A stretch of DNA of 27,500 nt from Symbiodinium natans. Taxonomy: Eukaryota; Sar; Dinophyceae; Suessiales; Symbiodiniaceae. The notes below the pieces were generated by a model. That model saw only the letters and a list, made by a program, of their open reading frames with translations, had not been told where the DNA came from and made no database searches. The position numbers and the translations under genes were made by a program. The stretch lies in NCBI GenBank assembly GCA_905221605.1, contig CAJNDS010002790.1, forward strand, positions 125,001 through 152,500, given 5' to 3'. Below, in pieces: positions 10,901-22,900 of this stretch. Numbering within the stretch: position 1 is the first letter of the stretch; every line of letters begins with the position of its first letter.

Positions 10901-13900
10901 TTCTAGGGTTGGGCTGGGCATGGGCTTTCGGGCTCACGTCAGGGTTTAGGGTTTAGGGTTCAGGGTTCAGGGTTTAGGGTTTAGGGTTTAGGGCTTCTTA
11001 GCCCTGGAATCAGTTGCGGTGATGGCGGTTCATGGGCTTACAGCTCCTCCGCGGTCCCTACTTTGCGTGGGCTGAAGGGGGGGGGGTTGTGGTTTGAGAG
11101 TTTGGGGGTTTGCGCCTTTCGTGACTTGAAGACTGGCCATCTTAAATCCGACAAACGCGGGGGGACAAATTAGGGTTTCGGACTTAGGGTGTCGGGTTTA
11201 GGGTTTAGGAACCCTAGACCTAAGCCCTCTAAACCTCATGATCCCTTCGACGCATGTTTATGCCCTGCACTGCACCCGAAACCCAAACAGAACCCTTACG
11301 CGCTATGCAAACCCTATAGACCCTAAACCCTGCAAGCCCGACAAACCCTGAAGTAAGCCCTATAGACTATAAACCAGCAAACTTGTGCTCCCTATGAACC
11401 CTGAACCAAACCCTTAAGCCCAACACACAAAGCCCTAAACCCTGAACCCTTGCCCCCTGTACACGCTATACACCCTATAAACCCGATAAACTCCATACAA
11501 GCCCTATGAACCTTAAACCCTAAACCCTAAACCCTAAACCCTAACCCCATAAGGCCAAGAAGCTCTAAACCCTCACCTGCCCTATCTCAGTCGAAAGGCC
11601 CGCAGCGAGTACAGCGGGATGGACGCCAGCTCAAGGACCTGGGGGTTTAGGGTTTAGGGTTTAGGGTTTAGGTATAAGGTCTAGGGTCCAAGGCCCTGAA
11701 CCCGAAACCCCAAAGCTTGAAGGGCTTCGCCTTGATAAGTCTTCAAGTGCTTCGGCGCAACCTTCATGGCCAGCCGAACCCGAAAACACCAAACCAAGCT
11801 GTCCCGAAGCTCAAAACCCCCGGGCCCGGTACCACACACTGTGTCCTTCAGACCCCATAAACCCCATAACCCCAGAAGCCCTAAACCCTAAACCCTAAAC
11901 TCTAAACCCTAAACCCTAAACCGGGACCCCGAGGCCCCTGAATCCTAATCCCAGCCTGAATCCTAAACCCGCAGCCCGAACATCCCAAGCCCGAAGCCCA
12001 ACCCCCAAACCCAAAAATTGGGTTTAGGGGTTTAGGGTTTAGGGCTTAGGGTTTAGGGAAAGGACTCTGGGCTTCATTCGGGTTGAGGATCAGGCTGAGA
12101 GCGAAAACGAGCACCAAACACCCTCAGTACGCACAGGACTGGCTGGTTCCTGATTAGTAGGGAATGAGGGAATGAGGGCCCTTTATAATCCCTCAAAGGG
12201 TATATCTCGGGCCCTCATTCCCTCATTCCCTACTAAGAAACCAAGGGGGAGGAAGGCTGGGACTGCCCGCGAACTGCTCGGGTGCGTCCCACACCTCCCC
12301 TGCGCGGAGTCCAGGTGCTTGGGGGGGTTAGGGTTTAGGGTTTAGGGTTTAGGGTTTAGGGTTTAGGGTTTAGGGTTTAGGGTTTAGGGTTTAGGGTTTA
12401 GGGTTTAGGGTTTAGGTTTGAGGGTTTAGGGTTTAAAGTTTAGGGCTTAGGGTCTAGATTGTAGGGCTTTTAGAGTTGGCTCGTCGCCTATCGTTGCCCC
12501 ATGGCTTTTCACCTACCGCACGGCTATCCTATCGTATTTAAATACTTCGATCATTTTGGCGCGTCCCTTTATCGATCCTGGTTACCTCAAAACCCACTAC
12601 TCCCTAAGGCTCCCTACGCTTCCCTAAGGTTCCCTAGGTACCTAAACCCTAAACCCTAAACCCTAAACCCTAAACCCTAAACCCTAAACCCTAAGGGCCG
12701 AGAACTAGAGCTCAGGGTTTAGGGGCCCTCGAGGATGGGGAACTTTGCTTACAGACTCAGGGTTTAGGGTTGAGGGTTGAGGGTTTAGGGTTTAGGGTTT
12801 AGGGTTGCATCGGCGTTGACGTGCGGCCCGAGGAGACTTGTAAAGTGTCATATGAGCCCGGCAATGCCAGAACTAAACATTGAAACTTAGGATGTGCCCC
12901 CTTATACTAACAGGCCTTAATAGGGATTCTCGTACCCCCTATTATAATCCCCATGATGGACTGCTATTATAAGGGGGAACATCCCAAATTCGAACGCCGA
13001 ACCCCGAAAACTCAGAAGTCCTGAACCCAAAACGCCTAAAGACTGAACCCAACGCCCCCACTGCCAATACCCCCCCCTCCCCGCCCAAACCTCAAAAAAC
13101 ACAAGCCAAGGGGGAACCCTAAACCCTAAATCCGAAACCCCAAACTCCAAGGCCTAAACCCTTCTGTTACCAAACCCTGTCTCCGCAAACATCACAAACG
13201 CCATGTAAACCCTGCAAAACCCTATAAACCCTACAAGGACCCAAACAAAACACCCTAAAACCTAAAAACTACAAACCCTACAAACCCCATAAACTCCAGA
13301 AATTCTAAACCCCCCTAAAAAAAACCCGAAACATGGAACAACATCTATAAACCAAAACAAAACAAAACTACGGAAGCTGTGGCCTTCGTGGAGGGGCTCC
13401 GACTTCTGGGACCCCTCGATGAGCCTGACTTCCCCACATCCAAGGGAAGTCTGCGGTCGGGTTTGGGGTTTAGGGTTTAAGGGTTTAAGGAGGGTTTAGG
13501 GTTCAGTGTCCGAAATTAGGGGGGGTTACCTTGCTTGGGGATCTTAGAATAAGAGTTGTACTATTATTTTTTTGGGGGGGGTCTACTAGAGGTACTCGGA
13601 GGTTCATGGTACTGATTAACCAACTAAATCAATATCTGAAATTATCACGGTACTTATGACCATATTAGGGCATTTAAGGGGCTTACAACTCAAGCCTCAA
13701 CCATCAGCTACGACATCCCGGCTAACCTGTAAAGTTGAAGCGCAAGGCTTAACCCCCTCAAGGCCCAAACCCTTAAACCCTAAACCTTCAAGCCTCCACT
13801 CCCATGAGTGCCCGAAACCCCTAAATGCCCAAGCATGAATGACCAAGACCATATACCAAACCAAAAAGACGCTGTTCCCCTTTAAAACCTCTCAATGACC

Positions 13901-16900
13901 ACCGCCCTCAACCCCTTACCCTAAACCCTAAACCCTAAACCCTAAACCCTGAACCCTAAACCCTAAACTTAAAAGGAACCCGACATCCCCACGTCCCCAA
14001 ACCCCAAAGGTTCAGAACTGGCGAAGGAGCTGGAGGTCCGCGGACGTGGGCAGGTTCATCTGCAGCAGCTCGACCTCCCAAGCTTGTTTTGGCAGCGGTT
14101 ACCCAAACCACGCTCACCAGGAGTCTAGGGTTTAGGGTTTAGGGTTTAGAGAAATTGGGATCCCCCAAAGATGCTCCCTACTACCTTTAGCAGTGAGATG
14201 TTTTGGGGCTTCCGCCCCCTGCTGATTGCCAGAACGAGAAGTTTTGTGAAATACAGGCCTTATAATTGTTCAACACCCAGTAGGACCTCTGTTGCCAGCA
14301 TGCGAAAACCCTGACAAGCTTAGGTAAGCTTAGCAATCAGATGGTCGATGCCGCTAACTGATGCCTTCAACCCTAAACCCTAAACCCTAAACCCTAAACC
14401 CTAAACCATAAACCCTAAACCCTAAACCCTAAACCCAAACTCGTCAGAGCCTTCTCCGGCTGCATCTGCGAGTCGTCCATGGCAGCCACTGCTTCTAGAA
14501 GATGCGACCGCTCTGGCATCAGAGCCTCAGTGTCTCTAGACCCAGGAGTAGGGTTAAGGGTTAAGGGTTAAGGGTTTAGGGTTTAGGGTTTAGGGTTTAG
14601 GAATAAAAAAAAAGTATCCTTTTTGGGTGTTAAGGGGATTATGAGGGAAACCCAGCCGCAAAGAAAGGAAATAAGGGCCTACTCCGGCATCAGACCCCGA
14701 TGCTTCTGGCAGAACTGGTAGGCCTATGAGGCTTGACGTTATCTTGCTGAAAGGCCAAAACCCTAAACCCTAAACCCTAAACCCCAACCCTAAACCCTAA
14801 ACCCTAAACTCTAAACCCTAAACCCTGGGTTTAGATGCTTACAAGGGTTTGGGGGTTGTAGTATTTATTGGAGGCCCTGGGTGTTGTGGAAGGTTTAGGG
14901 TTTGGGGTTTAGGGTTTGAGGTTTAGGGTTTGGGGTTTGGGGTTTAGGGTTTGGGGTTTAGGGTTTAGGGTTTGGGGTTTAGGGTTTGGGGTTTAGGGTT
15001 TGGGGTTTAGGGTTTGGGGATTAATAGGGTTTCGAGATTGGGGTTCAGGAGGCTTAGGGGGATTACCGGGATTGAAGGAGCCCCTCAACATCAGAACTTG
15101 GGGTTTGGGGAGGAACATAGCACCCATTCCTTCATCCCCTATGCTAACCAACATTCATTGTATATCTTAAAAAGCTACGACTTCAAAACCTTTTTTCAAG
15201 GATTCCTAGGAAACATGATTGAAGGCAGGGGGGGGGGGGGGGGCACCAGCGCCCTAGAAAGCCCTAGGCATATTAGGGTTTAGGGTTTAGGGTTTAGGGT
15301 TTAGGGTTTAGGGTTTAGGGTTTAGGGACCCTAAACCCTAAACCCGAAAAAAGCCCTAGGCATATTAGAAGGTGAGAAAGAAGTGTAGCAAGATAGAGAA
15401 ATAACAGCCTAAACGCCCTGAACCCTCTGAGCAATATTGAAAGTAACGTAAGATAGTAGAAACCCTAAACCCTAAACCCTAAGCCCTAAACCCTAAACAT
15501 CAGACATGCGGCGAGCATGAACCAGAGCTGCCTGCGGCGCTTCTCGTCAAGGACCCGGCGCCGCTTCCTTTAGGGTTTAGGGTTTAGGGCTTGGGGTTTA
15601 GGGTTTAGGGTTTAGGGTTTAGGGTTTAGGGTTTTTGCTGCAGGTGTCGGCGCCCATGAGACAAGCTTCCCTTGAGAACCCCAAACCTACTTTGTGTAGG
15701 TTCCTATTATAACAACGAGTTATAGGATTCTTAGGTAACCTACAAAGAAGTAGGTTTTGGGTTCTTAAGGTCAGGCCTACACACAGGCCTTGTACCCAGG
15801 TAACACCTGAAACCTTACACCCCCAAACCCTGAACCCTAAAACCTTATAAACCCGAAACCCTGCAAAAAACTTCAGGGATGACTACAACATGACCAAAAA
15901 GGCACTACTTTGGGGCTACTTTACCAGCTTCCAGTTGGTGTGCTGGGCTTTCACTTTGATGCGAGCCCTAAACCCGAGTCCCTAAACTCTGTTCCTCTCA
16001 TCTCTTTCAGGTAGATATTGAAACCCTAAACCCTAAACCCTAAAAGAAGTCCCAGGCACTCCATGCGAGGCCGCTGTGGTGAGGCGCCTCCACAGTTGCC
16101 TGCCTCACTCGAGAGGATGGATATACGGTTTGTTTAGGGTTTAGGGTTTGGGGTTTGGGGTTTGGGGTTTGGGGTTTAGGGTTTAGGGTTTAGGACGGCT
16201 ATACGGTTTTGGGGCGGCTCAAGTTAAGGTTCAGTGAGCTAAGGCTTCGGGTTTGGGGTTAAGGGAACAAGTTTTCGGGTTCAGGGTTGAAGGATTTAAG
16301 CTTAGGGCTTTCGGGGTTGGAGAAAGAGTAAGTTCTTCGTTCTGGGTACCTACTTATGTGGCTTTGTTTGTAAGGAATTTACGGCACTTCCATCTGCAGT
16401 TGGGGTCTATGCAGGCTTCAGCGGTTAAGGCTTTCAGGGTTTCAGACTCAAATCATGAAGTCGGCTCAGTGTGTTCGCACGAGATTGCTCAAACGGAAGG
16501 GAACATTGAACCTCACACAGGATCCCAAACCGTAAGAAACGGGGGGGAAACCTTGATTTCACCATTCCACTCCCAGTGTGGGGGAGAGGGGAGGCAGGCG
16601 GGGGGGCTTCTCGGAACCCTAACCTCTAAAGCTGAAGCCCTAAAGCCGAAGCCCTAAACCCTAAACCCTAAACCCTAAACCCTAAACCCTAAACCCTAAA
16701 CCCTAAACCCTAAACCCTAAACCCTAAACCCTAGGCGCCTCGGCGAAGTTGTTCTCCAGCTCATCCTGGTCGAAGAACGCACCGCCCTGCTCGAAGCGAA
16801 GCGCGGCAAACTCCCAGACCTCAGGGACTTCGTGTGGTCGGGGCTTTAGGAGCCTAAACCCTAAACCCTAAACCCTAAACCCTAAACCCTAAACCCTGTG

Positions 16901-19900
16901 TGGTTCAGGGATTAGGGACTTAGGGCTGTTGGGGGCTCTCGGAACTCAGGGACTGGGGTAGTTCTCTAATTTGGGCTCCTGATGTCAAGGATGCGGTACT
17001 AGACAGGGTTTAGGGTTTAGGGTTTAGGGTTTAGGGTTTAGGGTTTAGGGTTTAGGGTTTAGGGTTTAGGGTTTAGGGTTTAGAACCCCAAAAGAGACCC
17101 TACTTGAGAGCGCTACACATTTGGGCCATTGGGGTTTGGAGATATCGGCTCTTTCGGGGTTGAGGGTGTGTGGGTCTTGTTTGGGTTTAGGGTTTGGGGG
17201 TTAGGGTTTGGGGTTTGGGGTTTGGGGTTTGGGGTTTGGGGTTTGGGGTTTAGGGTTTAGGGTTTAGGGTTTAGGGTTGGGGACTTATGGGCTGCGGGTT
17301 TGCGGTTGAGTTGCTTGGCCAAAAGGCCTGAATTTGTCCTACTTGTCTGCGCAGTGTAGTAACAGAAGAAACCAGGTTTGGGGTTCTGGGAACCCTAAAC
17401 CCTGAACCCTAAACCAGCCTGGTCCACTGGTTGGATCTTGTTGGGGCTTAGAGGCCCGGCCGGCTTACTAAACTAACTGTAGCTAAGGGACTTACAACCT
17501 AATTTAGGATCCTTATAACTTTAGGGCTCTTATGACTCTACTTATAAGTAGGAAGCCCCTCCTTGTACCTGAACTCTACTTGGAAGTTCATGGGTGCTTA
17601 GAACCCTTTTTTGTTTAACTCTGCTTGTCTGGGTTTGCCTTTAAGGTTTCTGGGAAATGTTGATATATAGGGCCCCCTATCAACCCAAATAAGGAAAATA
17701 ACAAATGGTCCGAAAACCCACCTACTGTAGTTACTTATAAGGCCACCTACGTCCTCTAAGTAGGTGATAGGTAGACTTACAATTGCAGTTGTCCGCACCC
17801 ATGAACTTTCTAGTAAGTCTATCCACCTACAATTATGAAGCAGTCGCCTCTTGAATAGCTGGCAGAACTGCAGGTAAGGAGTTACCTAACCCAGTAACCA
17901 TATTATGATAAGGGCACCCATTTTTGGGGTTGGTTACTTTACAAGGGATCCTTGAACCAAAAACAGGGAAAAGGGTACCACTGGCCACCAAGGTCAGGCG
18001 AATCCAGATGATACTCAAGACGTCGCCACGTGAACAAATCCTCGTGTAGAGGAACCCGCCCGTCCTTGCGAGCTGGTCGCCGGCCCCGCGGGAGATTCAC
18101 AAGGCCCTCGTCTTCTCGAAGAGCCGCGAACCGCTCCTGGTAAGCGGCCTAGGGGGGGGGCCCCCCTTCCTGTCACCAGACACCTCCATGTCACGCGCTG
18201 CCGCGACGTCTTTGCCTTCAAGGAGATTCCAGCAGGCTTGACATGTCAGATCCTCCACAGTGCCCTGAGCTAGATGCTTCTGAAACTCCACCCAGTGCCC
18301 TGGGTCTAGCTTGAAGTTCTGCCCCTGCTGGAATTGGGCATGTAAAGAGATGGACATCTGTGCGGCTTGTTGTACCTGGCATCCGCTGTCCAGAACAAGC
18401 TGCAGGGCCACCCTAAACCCTAAGCCCCAAACCTAAACCCTACACCCTGGACCCCAAACCCCAAACCCCAAACTTTTACATTCAGGGCTCTCAAAGCCCA
18501 GTGGCGGTGGATGCGAAGCCGTTCCCGAGCTTCAGAGGGTTCCTCGCCGCGCCCCAGCTCTAAACCGCAGACCCTAGACCTTCAACTCTATGGTTTAGGG
18601 TTGAGGTTCTTTTTTTAGGGTTAGGGTTCAGGGTTTAGGCTTTAGGGCATAGGGTTCAAGGTTTAGGGTTCAGGGCTATTAGGGTAGCTCAGGAACCATA
18701 CTATCACAAGGACACCCGTTGCGGCATTGATCACTTCTACAAGGGAGCCCGGACCCAGGACCCCGGACAAAAAAAGGGCTAAAGCGCTCCACTCAGCTAC
18801 TGGTACCAAGAACTCTGAAGCCAAAGCCACATGTTGAGCCCAGGGGTTTTGGGGGCTTCTCCCCTTCCTGTGCAAGCCCTTTGATGGCTCCTGGCACTTA
18901 AGCCCAAACTCCAAACCGGGGAGAGTTTAGAGGGTTTCGGCCTCCTCCCCCCCCCCCACCCCCAAACCCGCAAACAGCTGTGCCAGAGTTGGGTGGAGAA
19001 ACTGCAGGGTATTGTCTGATGTATGGGATGGTTTGGAGCCTAAGGCCAATAGCTCCCAAACCCTACGCACTTGCGGAATCATATACTTCCCCACTTCCCA
19101 CAGAAGAAACAATGTTAAGCGCGCTCATTGGACCTTCTGATTGACCCCTAAATCCTGAACCCGAAGTCAACCCCAAGAACGCCCCTAGACTTAGACCCCA
19201 TAGCCCCTGCAGGCCAGGCACTTCCCGAAACCCTACGCGTCCTTGTGTGGGGGGTTCAGGGGGTGGTAAGGGTTTAAGCCTTACAGGTTTAGGGCTTGGG
19301 GAGGGGGGGGGGGGGGGGGCGCGGGCACCACAAACTCTTGTTGACCCAACCGGCCCTGGCACGCTACTGGCCTATTTTAGGCTGCACGCATATCATACCC
19401 TACACTTTGAGTTTTTTGCCTGGTAGTTTCGCTACAGGGTTTGGGACTACATTCGAAAGTGCAACCCGAAACTCTAAACCCTAAACCTAAACCCGAAACC
19501 GCGTTGAAGATAAGCTTCCAATAGAGCTTCTTCATCGCCTTCCTCGGCTTCACCTGCGATGACAGGACTTTTTCATCCCTCAGCGCGCGGTAGTTTCGAC
19601 TTCGGGCGTCTTTTTGCAGGCTCTTGTGGGTTCAGGGTTTAGGGTTTAGGGTTTAGGGTTTAGGGTTTAGGGTTTAGGGTTGAGGAGCTACTGAAAAAAT
19701 GCTTGCGATACGGGAATCGTGCTTTCCAAGAGCGCCCGAAGACGGGGAAAGACGTGGTGACACGTCGAGCACATGGTCCCCACTTGGAGAGTTAATTTGC
19801 GCTTATGGCCCCAATCAAACTGTACTTATCAGCTCCCTGCAGCAAGTTCTCTAGTTAAAGTAGGTCATAGGTAGACTAAAAATAATTGGGGTTATAAGCA

Positions 19901-22900
19901 CCCATGAACCTCCAAGCAGGATGTTGCTAGATCTTAGTAGGTTCTGAGGGAAAGAGATACCTTTGTAACTTACTTCTCACCTCGGTCCAGTAACCATATG
20001 AAAACAAGGGTACCCGTTTGGGGTTGGTTATACTTTATAAGGACCTTGATCCAAGAATAGGGTAGAAGGGCACCACTGGCATACCGAGCCAAACGCCCTG
20101 TTAAGAACCAGCATTGCCTTCCTCGGCCCAAATGGTAGCCACATTGAAGTAGGTTTATATTCCTTGCATCCCCAGAAGGGCACCCAATACATACAAAAGG
20201 GAACCTTATATACACTCACCAAAAACAGAAATATATACCCTGCTTCAAATGCACAATAAAAGGATTGATGGTTCAGATACCTTCTTGGTAGTCCAATAAA
20301 TATTGCTCACCAAGAACAGTTAAAATAAACCCTGGTCCACGTGGCCTCAGGCATTCGAGGTGCAGCGCCCGGTGCGTCGTCTTGACCCTTGCCCTTGCCT
20401 CACAAGCGGTTTAGGGTTTAGGGTTTAGGGTTTAGGGTTCAGGGTTTAGGGGTAGAGAGGGGATGGGGCGAAGGATTGAGTATTTAGAAACGGGGGCAAA
20501 TTGGCGTGGGGGCTCGTCATGTCTTTGGCAGGACTTGCAAACTGGCCTGGGGGTTCTGGGCTTTCGCATCGGTTTCCGTAGCCCTACATACCTTTTTTTC
20601 GCGCGATACCTCCTGTTCTGACACGCTCAAACGTCAATGGCCTTTCCCACAGCACCCCCAACAAGCTCCGAACTCTAAACTCGACGCCTGGTTTAGGGTG
20701 TAGGGTCGAGGGTGCCCTCACTACCCCAAAAGCCCAAATTCCCCGCCAAGATCCCAAATTCCAGAAGCGGACACCCGAATCGAAATTTTGGGCGTTTCGA
20801 CCTTTACTTGTGACACACTCTGACTTTGCGTAAGAAGATGAAAATGCTACATTAATCCAATGAAATATTTCTTACAATGTTTTCCCTTCATTCTTTAAGC
20901 CTTTGGAAGGTTTTTGCTCGTGCCCAGAAGCAGTTTAAATCACCCCCCCCCCCCCAAAAAAAAAAAAAAAAAACGGACACAGCAAAAACCAACAAATCCA
21001 AGTTATTGGAAAATGCAACCTGACCTGAAAGTTCAACGTTTACTGGAAACATCCCGGATATGTTTGGTCGCGTCTGTCCCTGAAAACAACAAAAGCCTTG
21101 GAATGTTCGATACTTTCGGTGCGCGAGCACGAATAAGGGACTGGAACGAAACACTTGTAGGTGTGATTCCGGAGACATCCGCAAGCAAGAACCTGAAGGC
21201 CGAACTATGCCGAAATCAACCCGTGGGATTGGGAGAGCAAACTAATCCTACTTTTTTGTATGTTGCTAAACCCTAAACCCTACACCACCGCAGGCCTTTT
21301 GGCGGGGCCTTGCTTTTGCCCGGGGCTTTGCCTTTCCTTGGCTGACTTCTGCACCCCTAAATTAAACCCTAAACCCTAAACCCTAAACCCTAAACCCTTC
21401 TGCAAAACCCAAAAGGTCGAAGACAAGAAAGCCAAGTGTCCCTTTTCCTGGGGAGGCCGGCGATGGGGAGGTCGGCGAAGCCTCGCAAGGAGGAGGGGGC
21501 GCAGGGTTGTCTAGGGTTTAGGTGTAGGGTGCAGGGTTTAGGGTTGGTGTTAGGGTTTCGGGTTTCGGGTTTAGTTGTTAGGAAGTTTAGAGCTTAGGGG
21601 TTTTGGGCTTGCTTTTGTTTTCGAGCGTTCTTAAAGGTATTGACCTGGCCACACGGTGTGCTTGGTCTCGGGGCAGCGGCCCTTTGGGCCAGCTCCATAT
21701 GGTTTAACCGGCTCGATCGGGCTCATAGCTGAGAGAAATGCCATTCATTTCCCCAACCCTATGTTAGAAGGGTGTACCCTCAAACAAGACATCGCCAGGT
21801 ACTTTGACTTGAGGCATTCTTGGACTGGGGTTCAGGGTTTAGGGTTTTGGGCTGAGGGTGCAGGAGTCATTGTTCGGAGTGATCAGTAGACATGTTTCGG
21901 ATTCTCAGTCACAAGGCCATGTAAAACTGACGTTCAACGTTCCGACCACCTAGTTTAGGGGGCTCCAGGTTCAGGGGGTAAACTCTGAGATCAAGGACAA
22001 GTCCGGAAAGATTCCTCAACAATGCTTCTAGGTTCTTTTGGGTAGGGGACTTGAGTAACCCTAAACCCTAAACCCTAAACCCTAAACCCTAAACCCTAAA
22101 CCCTAAACCCTAAACCCTAAACCCTAAACGGGAGCAGATTGCAAACAATTCCTGAAGCGCACCGGTTCAGGGTTGGGTGTACGAGGCCGGGAGTTTGCTG
22201 GGATTTGCTTCCCTCAACCTAAACTCTACAACCCTAAACCCTAAACCCTAAACCCTAAACCCTACACCCCTTCAAAGGGTTCCTGAAGCTAATCGTGCTG
22301 TAGGCTGTTCGGCTCGAGGCTCGTGATGCCAAGTAGAGAGCTGCAGGCTCGGAAGTGTTGGGGGTCCGGAACCCTATAAAGGAATCCTACTATTTGGAGG
22401 TCTAGATTAGGGGTCCTTCCCCATGTATTCACCGTATGTTGGTTTGGCCCTCTAGGAGCCAGTCGCGCCTCGGACGGCTCTGTCTTTGGGCTGGACGGGT
22501 CCTCCTTTGCTTTGTCTTTGTCCTTCTCCTCGTTTAGGGTACTGGGGTTTAGGGTTTTCGGGTGTTGGGGCTTCAAGGTTCTAGGTTATAGAGTCTGGAG
22601 GCCTCTCTATCTGTTCCCCTTATACCTTACTACAGCCCGTAGATACCGTCATAAGAACCCCCTACAAAACAGAAACCCTACTTAAAGAGACCACCAAGCA
22701 ATAGAAGTGCTAGTGTTTAGGGTCTTGGATCTAGGGCAGCCGGGGTCTGCGTGGCTTCGAGGTGTTTAGGGCCTTTAGGGGACAGGATGCTTCGGGTTCT
22801 TGGGGTGTTTGCGGCGTAGCGTTCCGGCCGGGCCTACACTTCAGGAGTCAAAGGCATCGATTTTGGATTTGGGGTTTCGGGTGGAAGGTATCGGGCTTGC

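Noticed and set aside
16253-16657. 134-codon plus-strand ORF
   Set aside because: Both ends translate telomeric units (FGFRVEGF, EALKPKP). It lies in the intron between exons 12 and 13 of the minus-strand formin, with no recognisable domain.
20914-21276. 120-codon plus-strand ORF and overlapping minus ORF
   Set aside because: Depend on a C12-A18 homopolymer pair and show no conserved motif; left as intron sequence.
22130-22165. 22-nt possible micro-exon (CTTCAG|...|GTTTAGGG, reading ELFAICS)
   Set aside because: Splice-like edges are present, but exons 7 and 8 are phase-compatible without it and nothing else supports it.
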